Below, piece after piece: positions 15,574 to 22,397 of a DNA stretch of 48,852 nucleotides. Positions within the stretch are counted from its first letter, which is position 1. The number at the start of each line of letters is the position of its first letter. The translations under genes were made by a program, and so were the position numbers. The notes below the pieces were generated by a model. That model had not been told where the DNA came from. It made no database searches and saw only the letters and a list, made by a program, of their open reading frames with translations. The stretch is from Lachnospiraceae bacterium (lineage in GTDB: Bacteria; Bacillota; Clostridia; Lachnospirales; Lachnospiraceae), in NCBI GenBank assembly GCA_029005135.1, contig JAQXFO010000018.1, positions 1 through 48,852 of the forward strand, read 5' to 3'.

Positions 15574-16701
15574 TCACAGTTTGACGATCCGGCCGGTTTC
15601 AGCCGAGCGATAGATCGCGTCGGTCAGCTGCTGGACGCGGAAGCCATCCTCGAAATTCGGATGCGTGTCGCGGCCGGCGGCCACGGCACTGACGAAATCG
15701 TACAGGCTGGCGATATGATACCGGCTCCAGGCAATGGTCACACGGGGCGGCGGGAACACGGCTTCGCCGCCGTATTTCTGTGTGGTCTCGATGGCCTTGA
15801 AACCGCCGTAGCCGCCTGTGGGCTCCTTCGGATCTTCGTTATTGTAGTAATAAATGACATTTGCGTTGGTGTGGTCGAACTTGACCGCGCCCTTCGTGCC
15901 GTAGACTTCAAAGGTCAGGTCGACACCGGAGCCCGCTGCCACCTGAGACAGAAGAAGCGTGCCCATGGCGCCGTTTTTGCAGTTGAACTGAACGTTGATC
16001 AGATCTTCGATCTCCACATCCTTCATCTCTGCCGGATTGTCGCGAAGCGGACGTTTTTTGAAATAGGTCTTCTGCTGGGCGAAGACATCATCGACCTCGC
16101 CGATCAGATAGCGGATCATATCCAGCGCATGGGTGCCCATGGCGTAAAGAACGCCGCCGCCGGACATGGCCTTGGTGGACTGCCAGCTGATGGGACGGTT
16201 CGGATCCAGGAACTCGCAGCCGTAATATTTGAAGTTGAAATTGATGATGTCACCGATGCCTCCCTCGTCAATGATCTGCTTGGCGCGGATAATGGCGGGC
16301 ACAAAACGGTATTCAAAGGTCACGCGGTTGACTTCGTGATACTGTGTTTCCTCGATGGTGCGCATGACTTCCTCGGCGGTGGCCAGATCGGTCGTCAGCG
16401 GCTTTTCGCAGTAGATCGGCTTATGCTTGGCGATGGCCTTGACCAGCGCTTCCTTATGCACAAAGTTGGGCGCGCAGATGTCGATAATATCGATATTGTC
16501 ATCTTCCAGCATCTCTTCCGCACTGGTGTAATATTTTTCAAAATCCACCGGAGCCCCGACAGGTCTGACCACATCGGCTACGGCATACAGTTTGACTCTG
16601 ACATCCGTATTGTAATAATAGCGGATATTATCATAGGCCATCGCGTGCATACGTCCCATATAGCCGAAGCCGACCATACCGACATTAAGAACTTTACTCA
16701 T
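15574..16701 (-). CDS. Gfo/Idh/MocA-family oxidoreductase
   Basis: A 375-residue NAD(P)-dependent dehydrogenase. The Rossmann motif VGMVGFGYMGRMH is at the N-terminus and EKPL (CEKPLTTDLA), with the catalytic Lys, about residue 100. The later MGTHALDMIRYLIG helix carries the conserved D and H of the active site. The start is set at 16701 by GAAAGGATGCTGTC upstream. Family members oxidise sugars, inositols and also some amino-acid-derived substrates. Its presence between peptidase-like and M20 genes suggests oxidation of a released intermediate. A 10 bp hairpin (16730-16753) lies just upstream. Confidence 0.9.
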   Translation of the reverse strand: MSKVLNVGMVGFGYMGRMHAMAYDNIRYYYNTDVRVKLYAVADVVRPVGAPVDFEKYYTSAEEMLEDDNIDIIDICAPNFVHKEALVKAIAKHKPIYCEKPLTTDLATAEEVMRTIEETQYHEVNRVTFEYRFVPAIIRAKQIIDEGGIGDIINFNFKYYGCEFLDPNRPISWQSTKAMSGGGVLYAMGTHALDMIRYLIGEVDDVFAQQKTYFKKRPLRDNPAEMKDVEIEDLINVQFNCKNGAMGTLLLSQVAAGSGVDLTFEVYGTKGAVKFDHTNANVIYYYNNEDPKEPTGGYGGFKAIETTQKYGGEAVFPPPRVTIAWSRYHIASLYDFVSAVAAGRDTHPNFEDGFRVQQLTDAIYRSAETGRIVKL

Positions 16702-16729
16702 GACAGCATCCTTTCTCACATGACGCTTT

Positions 16730-16753
16730 TGACCGACGGTTTCCCGTCGGTCA
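16730..16753 (-). other. Intercistronic hairpin inside the catabolic operon
   Basis: TGACCGACGG and CCGTCGGTCA form a perfect 10 bp stem with a 4-base loop between the M20 and Gfo/Idh/MocA genes. No T run follows on the minus strand (TCAAAAGCG), so it is more likely an mRNA processing or stability element than a terminator. Confidence 0.55.
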
Positions 16754-16846
16754 TCGGCATATCAAATTTTTCCTATATAATTATACAAATAAAGCGCAAA
16801 AATACAATTTTTATTTGCCCGAAACCCTCTGAAAACCGCGGTTTAT

Positions 16847-17995
16847 TTACTTAAGGGCTTCTAAAATCGTCATGGCGTAGACGCGGGAGGCCTCATCCAG
16901 TTCGGAGATCTTGATGTATTCGTTCGGCATATGGGCCAGCAGACCGGTGCCCGGGCCGTAAAGAACGGTCGGAATATGGGCCACATTGGTCAGGAAGTCG
17001 GCATCGTCGTGCTGCGGTGTGCCGTAGAACGGGCAGTCGAGACCCAGATCAGCGTGGGCCTGGGCGATGGCCTTGACGATATCGGCATCCTCGTCGACGA
17101 TGGACGGGTTGGAGTCGTATGTCAGCTCCAGCGTGGCGTCGAAGGACGGATCCTCGGCCTTCAGTTTTTTGAAGATCTCTTCGATCTGACTGCAGAACAG
17201 AGCGCTGTTCTCACCCGGCACCGTGAAGCGGGAAACACGCAGGGAGCAGGTATCCGGCACGACGGAGGAGCGGGCACCGCCGGTGATGACACCCGGGTTG
17301 ATGGAGCCGCTGCCGGTCCACTTGTTGACACCCGGCACGATCTTATCGAGCTCGTCGATGACGCGGCACATCATCTTGATGGCATTCTTGCCTTCATAGG
17401 GGGTGGCACCGTGGGCACCGACGCCGTGGGTGGTGATCATGACTTCCAGCATACCTTCGCAGGCCAGGCAGACATGAAGGTCAGTGTCTTCGCCGTTAAC
17501 GGCCATGTCGCCGGTGAAGCCGTCGCACAGAGCCTTGTAGGTGCCCTTGCGGCTGACATTCTGAACTTCCTCTTCCACCGGATACATCAGGCAGATCTCG
17601 CCGGCAAAGTCGGCGCCGGCCTGCAGGACGGCGTAAGCAGCTGTGATCTGGGCACCGATGGCACCTTTGCAGTCTGTGGAGCCGCGGCCCCAGATCTTAT
17701 CCTCTTCGATAAGACCGGACAGCGGATCGCTGTCCCAGCCGGTACCCAGTTCCACGGTATCCAGATGGCTGTTGAAGATCAGGCGCTTGCCCGGACGTTT
17801 ACCCTTGACATAGGCAAAGAAGTTGCCGTGGCGGTCGATTTCGCATTCAAAACCGAGTCTGGTGCAGTAATCCATCAGGAAGGCGGCCAGTTTAGCCTCG
17901 TTGCCGCTGACGCTCTCGATCTTAACCATATCGGAAACAAGCTGCAGCATCATGCCGCGGTTTTCGGCGACCTTCTGTAAAACCAGTTCTTTCAT
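16847..17995 (-). CDS. M20-family metallohydrolase (ArgE/DapE/YgeY-like deacylase)
   Basis: A 382-residue di-metal amidohydrolase. The first metal motif NSHLDTVE is near residue 75, GRGSTDCKGAIG supplies the bridging Asp, and PVEEE the catalytic and metal-binding Glu pair. QHDDADFL is near the C-terminus. This layout is seen in acetylornithine deacetylase, succinyl-DAP desuccinylase and YgeY-type hydrolases. The ATG at 17995 has GGAGGT ten bases upstream; an earlier in-frame ATG lies inside that Shine-Dalgarno. It is the second gene after the NRAMP-like transporter, so it is a good candidate for the first cytosolic step on the imported compound. Confidence 0.9.
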   Translation of the reverse strand: MKELVLQKVAENRGMMLQLVSDMVKIESVSGNEAKLAAFLMDYCTRLGFECEIDRHGNFFAYVKGKRPGKRLIFNSHLDTVELGTGWDSDPLSGLIEEDKIWGRGSTDCKGAIGAQITAAYAVLQAGADFAGEICLMYPVEEEVQNVSRKGTYKALCDGFTGDMAVNGEDTDLHVCLACEGMLEVMITTHGVGAHGATPYEGKNAIKMMCRVIDELDKIVPGVNKWTGSGSINPGVITGGARSSVVPDTCSLRVSRFTVPGENSALFCSQIEEIFKKLKAEDPSFDATLELTYDSNPSIVDEDADIVKAIAQAHADLGLDCPFYGTPQHDDADFLTNVAHIPTVLYGPGTGLLAHMPNEYIKISELDEASRVYAMTILEALK

Positions 17996-18086
17996 AATAA
18001 TATGTACCTCCATAGTAATACCAGGCGTTCCCTCGGAAGGTCACTTCGTCAGGAACGTCTGGCAGATTACAAGTCTTATGCGGTTA

Positions 18087-19343
18087 TCAGCCGGCGATCA
18101 TCGCCATGACCTTCGGGATAACGGTGTTGATAAAGGTATTCAGAGCAAAGACCAGTGTCAGAGCCGTCACGATACCGAAGACGACATTCTGGACTGCGTT
18201 GTTTTTGTACTTGCCCATGAAATCCTTGCGGTTGCAGAGGATCCAGCTGAGGATGAAGACCAGCGGCAGAGCAACGCCGTTCAGAGCCTGGGCCAGAATG
18301 ATAAGCTGTGTCGGTGAAGAACCGGAGATGCCGATAATCAGCAGCGGAACGGCGAAGACCAGAACCGTAATGAGCATGTTGTGCGGTGCCCTCGGGTCAT
18401 CGCTCATATCAAAAGCCTTCGGCAGCAGCATGTTGTGCAGAGAGATCTGATAAATAACCGATGAGAAAGCGGCAGCAAACAGACCGACGGAGAAGAACAC
18501 ACCGGCGAAGCGGCCAAGGAGCGGTGTCAGCTGAGCAGCCATATCACCGGCGGACTTGACTTCGATGCCGGCCGGATTCAGCAGGGTGGCTGAGCAGATG
18601 ATGATGGAGCCTGTGATCAGGAAGGTCACGACCATGTTGAAGCCAAGGCCGAAACGGCTTGTCTTGATCAGTGTGCCGACTTCGTTTTCGGCGACATTGC
18701 CGTATTTCTTGCGCAGGAATGAAGAATAACCGAGAACCAGGTTCGGGGTAACGGTGGTGGCCAGCAGTGACAGGGCCAGAACGGCGTTGCCGCCCGGGAT
18801 CTGGAAGGAGAAGCCTTCGCTGAACATCTTGCCGACCGGCACATGGCAGGTCAGAGCGGTGATGACGAAAGCCAGAACCATCAGGATGATCAGGACCTGA
18901 TTGATGTTCTCAATGATGTTGTATCTCTTCATCAGGATAACAGCCAGGGCCAGAACAGAGATGATCGCGGCCCAGAGCAGGTTGGATGTGCCCGGGAAGA
19001 AATACTGCAGCGCCATAGAGGCACCGGACAGGTTGCCGGCCTGGAAGGCGATGGAACCGACCAGAATAACGATGTAAAGGAAGATGGCCCAGCCTTTACC
19101 GATGTGAGTTCTGATACCGGTCATAACGTCCTGACGGCAGCCGAGGGCAATACGGGCACCCGGTTCCTGGAAGAAATAAGCGATAACGCAGGCCAGCAGG
19201 ATCAGCCAGAGGCTGGCGAAGCCGTAATTGGCACCCTGCGTAGAGGCAGTTGTGACAGTACCCGGACCGATGATAGCGGCAGCCATGATGGCGCCCGGAC
19301 CAAGGCTCTTGACGTAGTCAAGGAATGTGAGCTTTTTTTCCAT
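18087..19343 (-). CDS. NRAMP-fold transporter lacking canonical metal-binding residues
   Basis: A 418-residue protein with about eleven membrane helices and clear resemblance to the NRAMP/MntH family. In NRAMP metal transporters helix 1 carries DPGN and helix 6 an A-x-x-M-P-H motif that bind Mn2+ or Fe2+. Here helix 1 reads GPGT (residues 26-29) and helix 6 reads ATTVTPN (195-201), so the Asp, Asn, Met and His are all replaced. It is first in an operon of amino-acid-type catabolic enzymes, so it may import an organic substrate rather than a divalent metal. GGAGGAATTTTC precedes the ATG; the promoter is at 19407-19435. Confidence 0.88.
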   Translation of the reverse strand: MEKKLTFLDYVKSLGPGAIMAAAIIGPGTVTTASTQGANYGFASLWLILLACVIAYFFQEPGARIALGCRQDVMTGIRTHIGKGWAIFLYIVILVGSIAFQAGNLSGASMALQYFFPGTSNLLWAAIISVLALAVILMKRYNIIENINQVLIILMVLAFVITALTCHVPVGKMFSEGFSFQIPGGNAVLALSLLATTVTPNLVLGYSSFLRKKYGNVAENEVGTLIKTSRFGLGFNMVVTFLITGSIIICSATLLNPAGIEVKSAGDMAAQLTPLLGRFAGVFFSVGLFAAAFSSVIYQISLHNMLLPKAFDMSDDPRAPHNMLITVLVFAVPLLIIGISGSSPTQLIILAQALNGVALPLVFILSWILCNRKDFMGKYKNNAVQNVVFGIVTALTLVFALNTFINTVIPKVMAMIAG

Positions 19344-19363
19344 GAAAATTCCTCCTTATAAAT

Positions 19364-19397
19364 AAAAAAACAAAGGTGCCCTTGCGAGCTCCTTTGC
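19364..19397 (-). promoter_or_regulatory. 5'-end hairpin with T run in the island leader
   Basis: On the minus strand CAAAGG (19396-19391) pairs with CCTTTG (19376-19371) and is followed by seven T residues (19370-19364), just before the Shine-Dalgarno of the NRAMP-like gene. With a start site near 19400 it would form at the very 5' end of the mRNA. It could attenuate, or simply protect the transcript. Confidence 0.5.
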
Positions 19398-19406
19398 ACG
19401 ATATCC

Positions 19407-19435
19407 ATTCTATAAAATTTTCCTTAATTTTTCAA
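19407..19435 (-). promoter_or_regulatory. Promoter of the seven-gene catabolic island
   Basis: TTGAAA (19435-19430) and TAGAAT (19412-19407) on the minus strand are 17 bases apart, each one base from consensus. It faces away from the LysR genes, the usual layout for a LysR-controlled operon. Confidence 0.75.
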
Positions 19436-19449
19436 TGTTTTTTTTCATT

Positions 19450-19462
19450 TGCAGAATTCGCA
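19450..19462. promoter_or_regulatory. Candidate LysR binding site (T-N11-A)
   Basis: TGCAGAATTCGCA is a T-N11-A site with inverted TGC/GCA ends. It lies about 15 bases upstream of the -35 of the island promoter, in the shared intergenic region. LysR regulators usually bind such sites around -60. Confidence 0.5.
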
Positions 19463-19549
19463 TTTTATGATATTTTATAACCATTAAGTTATGTTCGGAA
19501 TCTGCAATTCAAAATCTGCTGTCCGGAAAGAAGGGCCTGGAGGTATGTC

Positions 19550-20425
19550 ATGACGATCCAAACACTTCGCTGTTTCCGTGAGATCGCCGAGCGCGGCAGT
19601 ATGGCCCGTTCGGCCGCCGTGCTGGGTGTCTCCCAGCCCTACCTGAGCAAGACGATGAAAAGCCTGGAGAAGGAACTCGGCACGACCCTCTTCGTCCGGG
19701 AGGGACGACATCTGACGCTGAGCCGCAGCGGCAGCCTCTTCTATCCGTATGTGTGCACAATCCTGTCCGCGGCTGAGGATGCCGGCAGAGCACTGCGAAA
19801 AAGCCTTGAAGCCCACGCCCGCCTGACGGTGACGACCCTCAACATGGCCCGTCTGCTTCCCGATTTCCTGGCAGAATTCAGCATCCGTCACCCCGATATC
19901 GATTACACCCTCAAGAATTTCCGCTCCGTCGACACTGTCGCGCCGGAATCCGACTGCCTCATTCATGCCTCCCGGGAGGCCCTTCAGAAGTTTCCGGCGT
20001 CGGAGCCCCTCTTCGAGGAGGAATGTCTGATCGGCATGAGCGTTCGCCATCCGCTGGCAGCCAGGGATATCCTGACGGTCGAGGATCTGGCGGGTGAGCA
20101 GTTTCTGATGCTCCGCCGCGACAACACTCTGGGCGAACTGACACGGGATTATCTGAACAGCCTCGGCCTGGGCACCCGGGCCCCCGCCATCTGCGACAGC
20201 CAGGTCATGCTGGCGACCCTGGTCAGCGAAAACATGGGCCTGGCCATTTTCCCGGGCCGCACCTGGACCATCAACCAGCGCCGCTTCACCCTGAAGAGAC
20301 TCAAAGGGCACCGGCTGTCCCGGACGATCTACCTGTCTATGCCGGACAAGACGCCGCGGGAGGAGACCCTGGTCTTCTGCCGTGAATTCAAAGACTTCTG
20401 CCGCCGACTCCCGGAGGAAACCTGA
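19550..20425 (+). CDS. LysR-family transcriptional regulator (first of two)
   Basis: A 291-residue protein. The N-terminal winged helix-turn-helix (residues 3-60) reads CFREIAERGSMARSAAVLGVSQPYLSKTMKSLE, with the family pattern A..L..SQP..S..I..LE, followed by GTTLFVR. The rest is a periplasmic-binding-like effector domain. GGAGG lies 7 bases before the ATG. It is divergent from the NRAMP-like catabolic island and overlaps the second LysR gene by one base (TGATG), so the two are translationally coupled. It probably activates the island in response to a pathway compound. Confidence 0.92.
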   Translation: MTIQTLRCFREIAERGSMARSAAVLGVSQPYLSKTMKSLEKELGTTLFVREGRHLTLSRSGSLFYPYVCTILSAAEDAGRALRKSLEAHARLTVTTLNMARLLPDFLAEFSIRHPDIDYTLKNFRSVDTVAPESDCLIHASREALQKFPASEPLFEEECLIGMSVRHPLAARDILTVEDLAGEQFLMLRRDNTLGELTRDYLNSLGLGTRAPAICDSQVMLATLVSENMGLAIFPGRTWTINQRRFTLKRLKGHRLSRTIYLSMPDKTPREETLVFCREFKDFCRRLPEET

Positions 20426-21312
20426 TGGAAACCGATCATCTCTACTATTTTAAACGTGTGGCCGAGCTGGGCTCCCTGACCCAGGCCGCCCGTGAGCTGT
20501 CTTTAACGCCGTCGACGCTGAGCCGGCTTATTCAGCGTCTTGAAAATGATCTCGGCGTGCCGCTTTTCAATCATGCCGGCCACAGTCTGACCCTCAACGA
20601 TAACGGGCATCTGCTGCTCCGGCGCGTCAATCAGATCCTGCCGCTGATCAACCAGACCCGGAGGGACCTCCTCGATACCGGCAGCGGAACGCAGAGCGTT
20701 TCCATCAACATGCTGAACGGCAACGGCATTTTTCCGGAGCTTCTGACCGCTTTCCAGGAAAAATACCCGTCGATCCGCATCGACATTTCCCGCTTTGATC
20801 ACGGCGACATCGTCAACACCGACTGCGAGATCTTCATCCACGACTCCGACAAGACGGCCCGGACGCTGCCGTCCCGGCGTCTTTTTACCGAGGAGTGCTA
20901 TATCGGTGTCTCGCGGCAGCATCATTTTGCGGAAATGGCCGAGGTGCCCTTCCGTTCTCTGGCCGCCGAGCCCTTCATCGTCCTCAACGAGGAGAATCCG
21001 CTGGGCCGCCTGACCCGCAACTTTTTCAAAAAGACGGCCATCAATCCCAGGATCATCATGACCTGCGACAACCAGGTGCTGGTCTCCTCCTTCGTGGCGC
21101 TGAACATGGGGATCGCCTTTTTCCCGTCCCTGACCTGGCAGACGGAAAACGCCCCCATCGTCATCAAGCCGGTCAGCGGCTATCCGATGGTGAGGACGCT
21201 CTATATCACCACGCCGACGCGCAAATGTTCACCCGCCGCGGAGACCTTCCGCAATTTTGCCTTATCTTATCTGAAGCATCTCAATCATCTGCCGACCCGT
21301 CACGCCAGATAG
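20425..21312 (+). CDS. LysR-family transcriptional regulator (second of two)
   Basis: A 295-residue LysR regulator with an N-terminal HTH (YYFKRVAELGSLTQAARELSLTPSTLSRLIQRLE) and GVPLFNHAG. Its effector domain is clearly related to that of the first LysR: both share E-E-C-x-I-G, the N-x-L-G-x-L-T-R/D block, and M-G-x-A-F-F-P-x-x-T-W near the C-terminus. The pair therefore looks like a tandem duplication. The start codon overlaps the previous stop. Its 3' end overlaps the convergent patatin gene by 13 bases. Confidence 0.9.
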   Translation: METDHLYYFKRVAELGSLTQAARELSLTPSTLSRLIQRLENDLGVPLFNHAGHSLTLNDNGHLLLRRVNQILPLINQTRRDLLDTGSGTQSVSINMLNGNGIFPELLTAFQEKYPSIRIDISRFDHGDIVNTDCEIFIHDSDKTARTLPSRRLFTEECYIGVSRQHHFAEMAEVPFRSLAAEPFIVLNEENPLGRLTRNFFKKTAINPRIIMTCDNQVLVSSFVALNMGIAFFPSLTWQTENAPIVIKPVSGYPMVRTLYITTPTRKCSPAAETFRNFALSYLKHLNHLPTRHAR

Positions 21313-22205
21313 GCTTTCAGGTCTGAAAGAACCGCTTCCCCGGTTCGGCGGCCGATGTCATAAACCCGCTGCAGTTCGTCCGGGTCCTTCTCCGATGCCC
21401 CGATACGCAGACTTTCCGGCGGACGGATCACAAAGATCTGTCCGCTTTTTTCCTTTTTTTCGATATAGGCCATCGTCTCGTTGTAGACCCGGGGCCTGTC
21501 CTCAACCGCAGCCGCCAGCGCCGGATAGCGTCTCAACAGCCGGCGGTAAAGGGGCATCAGAGCCTTCTGCTTCTTGCGGTAGCCCTTCGGCTGCGTCAGA
21601 AGCACCACATTTTTCGTATAGCCCAGCGATTCGAAGAAGCGCAGGGGCACGGAATCGGCGATGCCGCCGTCCAGATAGAGTCCGCCGCCGATCCTGACCG
21701 GCCGCGACACGATCGGCAGGGACGCCGAAGCGCGGAACCACTGCAGATCCTCTCCCTCGCCCGTATCCAGACGCTGATAGACCGCCCGTCCGGTGGCCAC
21801 ATCGGTCGCCGCCGCATAGAAGGCCATCGGATCCGCCTGATAAGTCTTAGTATCGAAAATATCCAGCTCCTGCGGCAGGATGCGATAGCAGAAATCGGCA
21901 TTATAGAGATCCCCTGTCAGCAAAAGCGAGCGGAGGGAGCAGTACCGCTTATCGCGGCAATAGGTCTTATTGTAGCGCAGCGCCCGGCCGATCTGATGAG
22001 ACTTGAAATTGCAGCCGAAGGCCGCTCCCGCCGAGACGCCGATGGCACCGTCATAGGTGATGCCCGCCTCCAGCATGACATCGAGGACGCCCTCCGTGAA
22101 CATCCCGCGCATGGCGCCGCCCTCCAGGATGAGGCCGGTTTTCACAGCCGGGACGGGGGAAGCCGCCGTATCGGCAAGGGGCATGGTTTTTGTGATATCC
22201 GTCAT
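21300..22205 (-). CDS. Patatin-like phospholipase family protein
   Basis: A 301-residue serine hydrolase of the patatin/RssA type. LEGGAMRGMF forms the oxyanion loop near residue 28. The nucleophile elbow GVSAG is near residue 60 and the catalytic Asp lies in DGGIADSVP near residue 185, so the Ser-Asp dyad is complete. No signal peptide or membrane helix is visible, so it is likely cytosolic. Close relatives in Firmicutes are predicted esterases or phospholipases without known physiological substrates. The gene is convergent with the second LysR gene and divergent from the surface protein. Confidence 0.9.
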   Translation of the reverse strand: MTDITKTMPLADTAASPVPAVKTGLILEGGAMRGMFTEGVLDVMLEAGITYDGAIGVSAGAAFGCNFKSHQIGRALRYNKTYCRDKRYCSLRSLLLTGDLYNADFCYRILPQELDIFDTKTYQADPMAFYAAATDVATGRAVYQRLDTGEGEDLQWFRASASLPIVSRPVRIGGGLYLDGGIADSVPLRFFESLGYTKNVVLLTQPKGYRKKQKALMPLYRRLLRRYPALAAAVEDRPRVYNETMAYIEKKEKSGQIFVIRPPESLRIGASEKDPDELQRVYDIGRRTGEAVLSDLKAYLA

Positions 22206-22304
22206 AGTGTGTCACTCTTTTTCGTATAAGTCTTACACTTTTTTGTGTCTTGCCTTACCTTACCACATCTGCTGCCAATTCGGAAAGAATGTCGTAGTCC
22301 GTCC

Positions 22305-22346
22305 TTGACAATGTCGATTGGTACAGTCGATAATGTTATTAATCGA
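22305..22346 (+). promoter_or_regulatory. Promoter and overlapping palindrome of the surface protein
   Basis: TTGACA (22305-22310) and GATAAT (22329-22334) are 18 bases apart. TCGAT and ATCGA (22327-22346) form an inverted repeat across the -10, a plausible operator. Confidence 0.65.
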
Positions 22347-22397
22347 TTACTTTTTCAAACAGATATCAGTTCTGTTGTCTATTAGGAGGGAATACCT

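Noticed and set aside
16730-16753. Terminator splitting the catabolic island
   Set aside because: The stem is strong but no T run follows on the transcribed strand, and the genes on both sides fit one pathway.
15328-16854. 508-residue plus-strand frame
   Set aside because: Shadow of the Gfo/Idh/MocA and M29-like genes on the minus strand; composition is biased and no motif is present.
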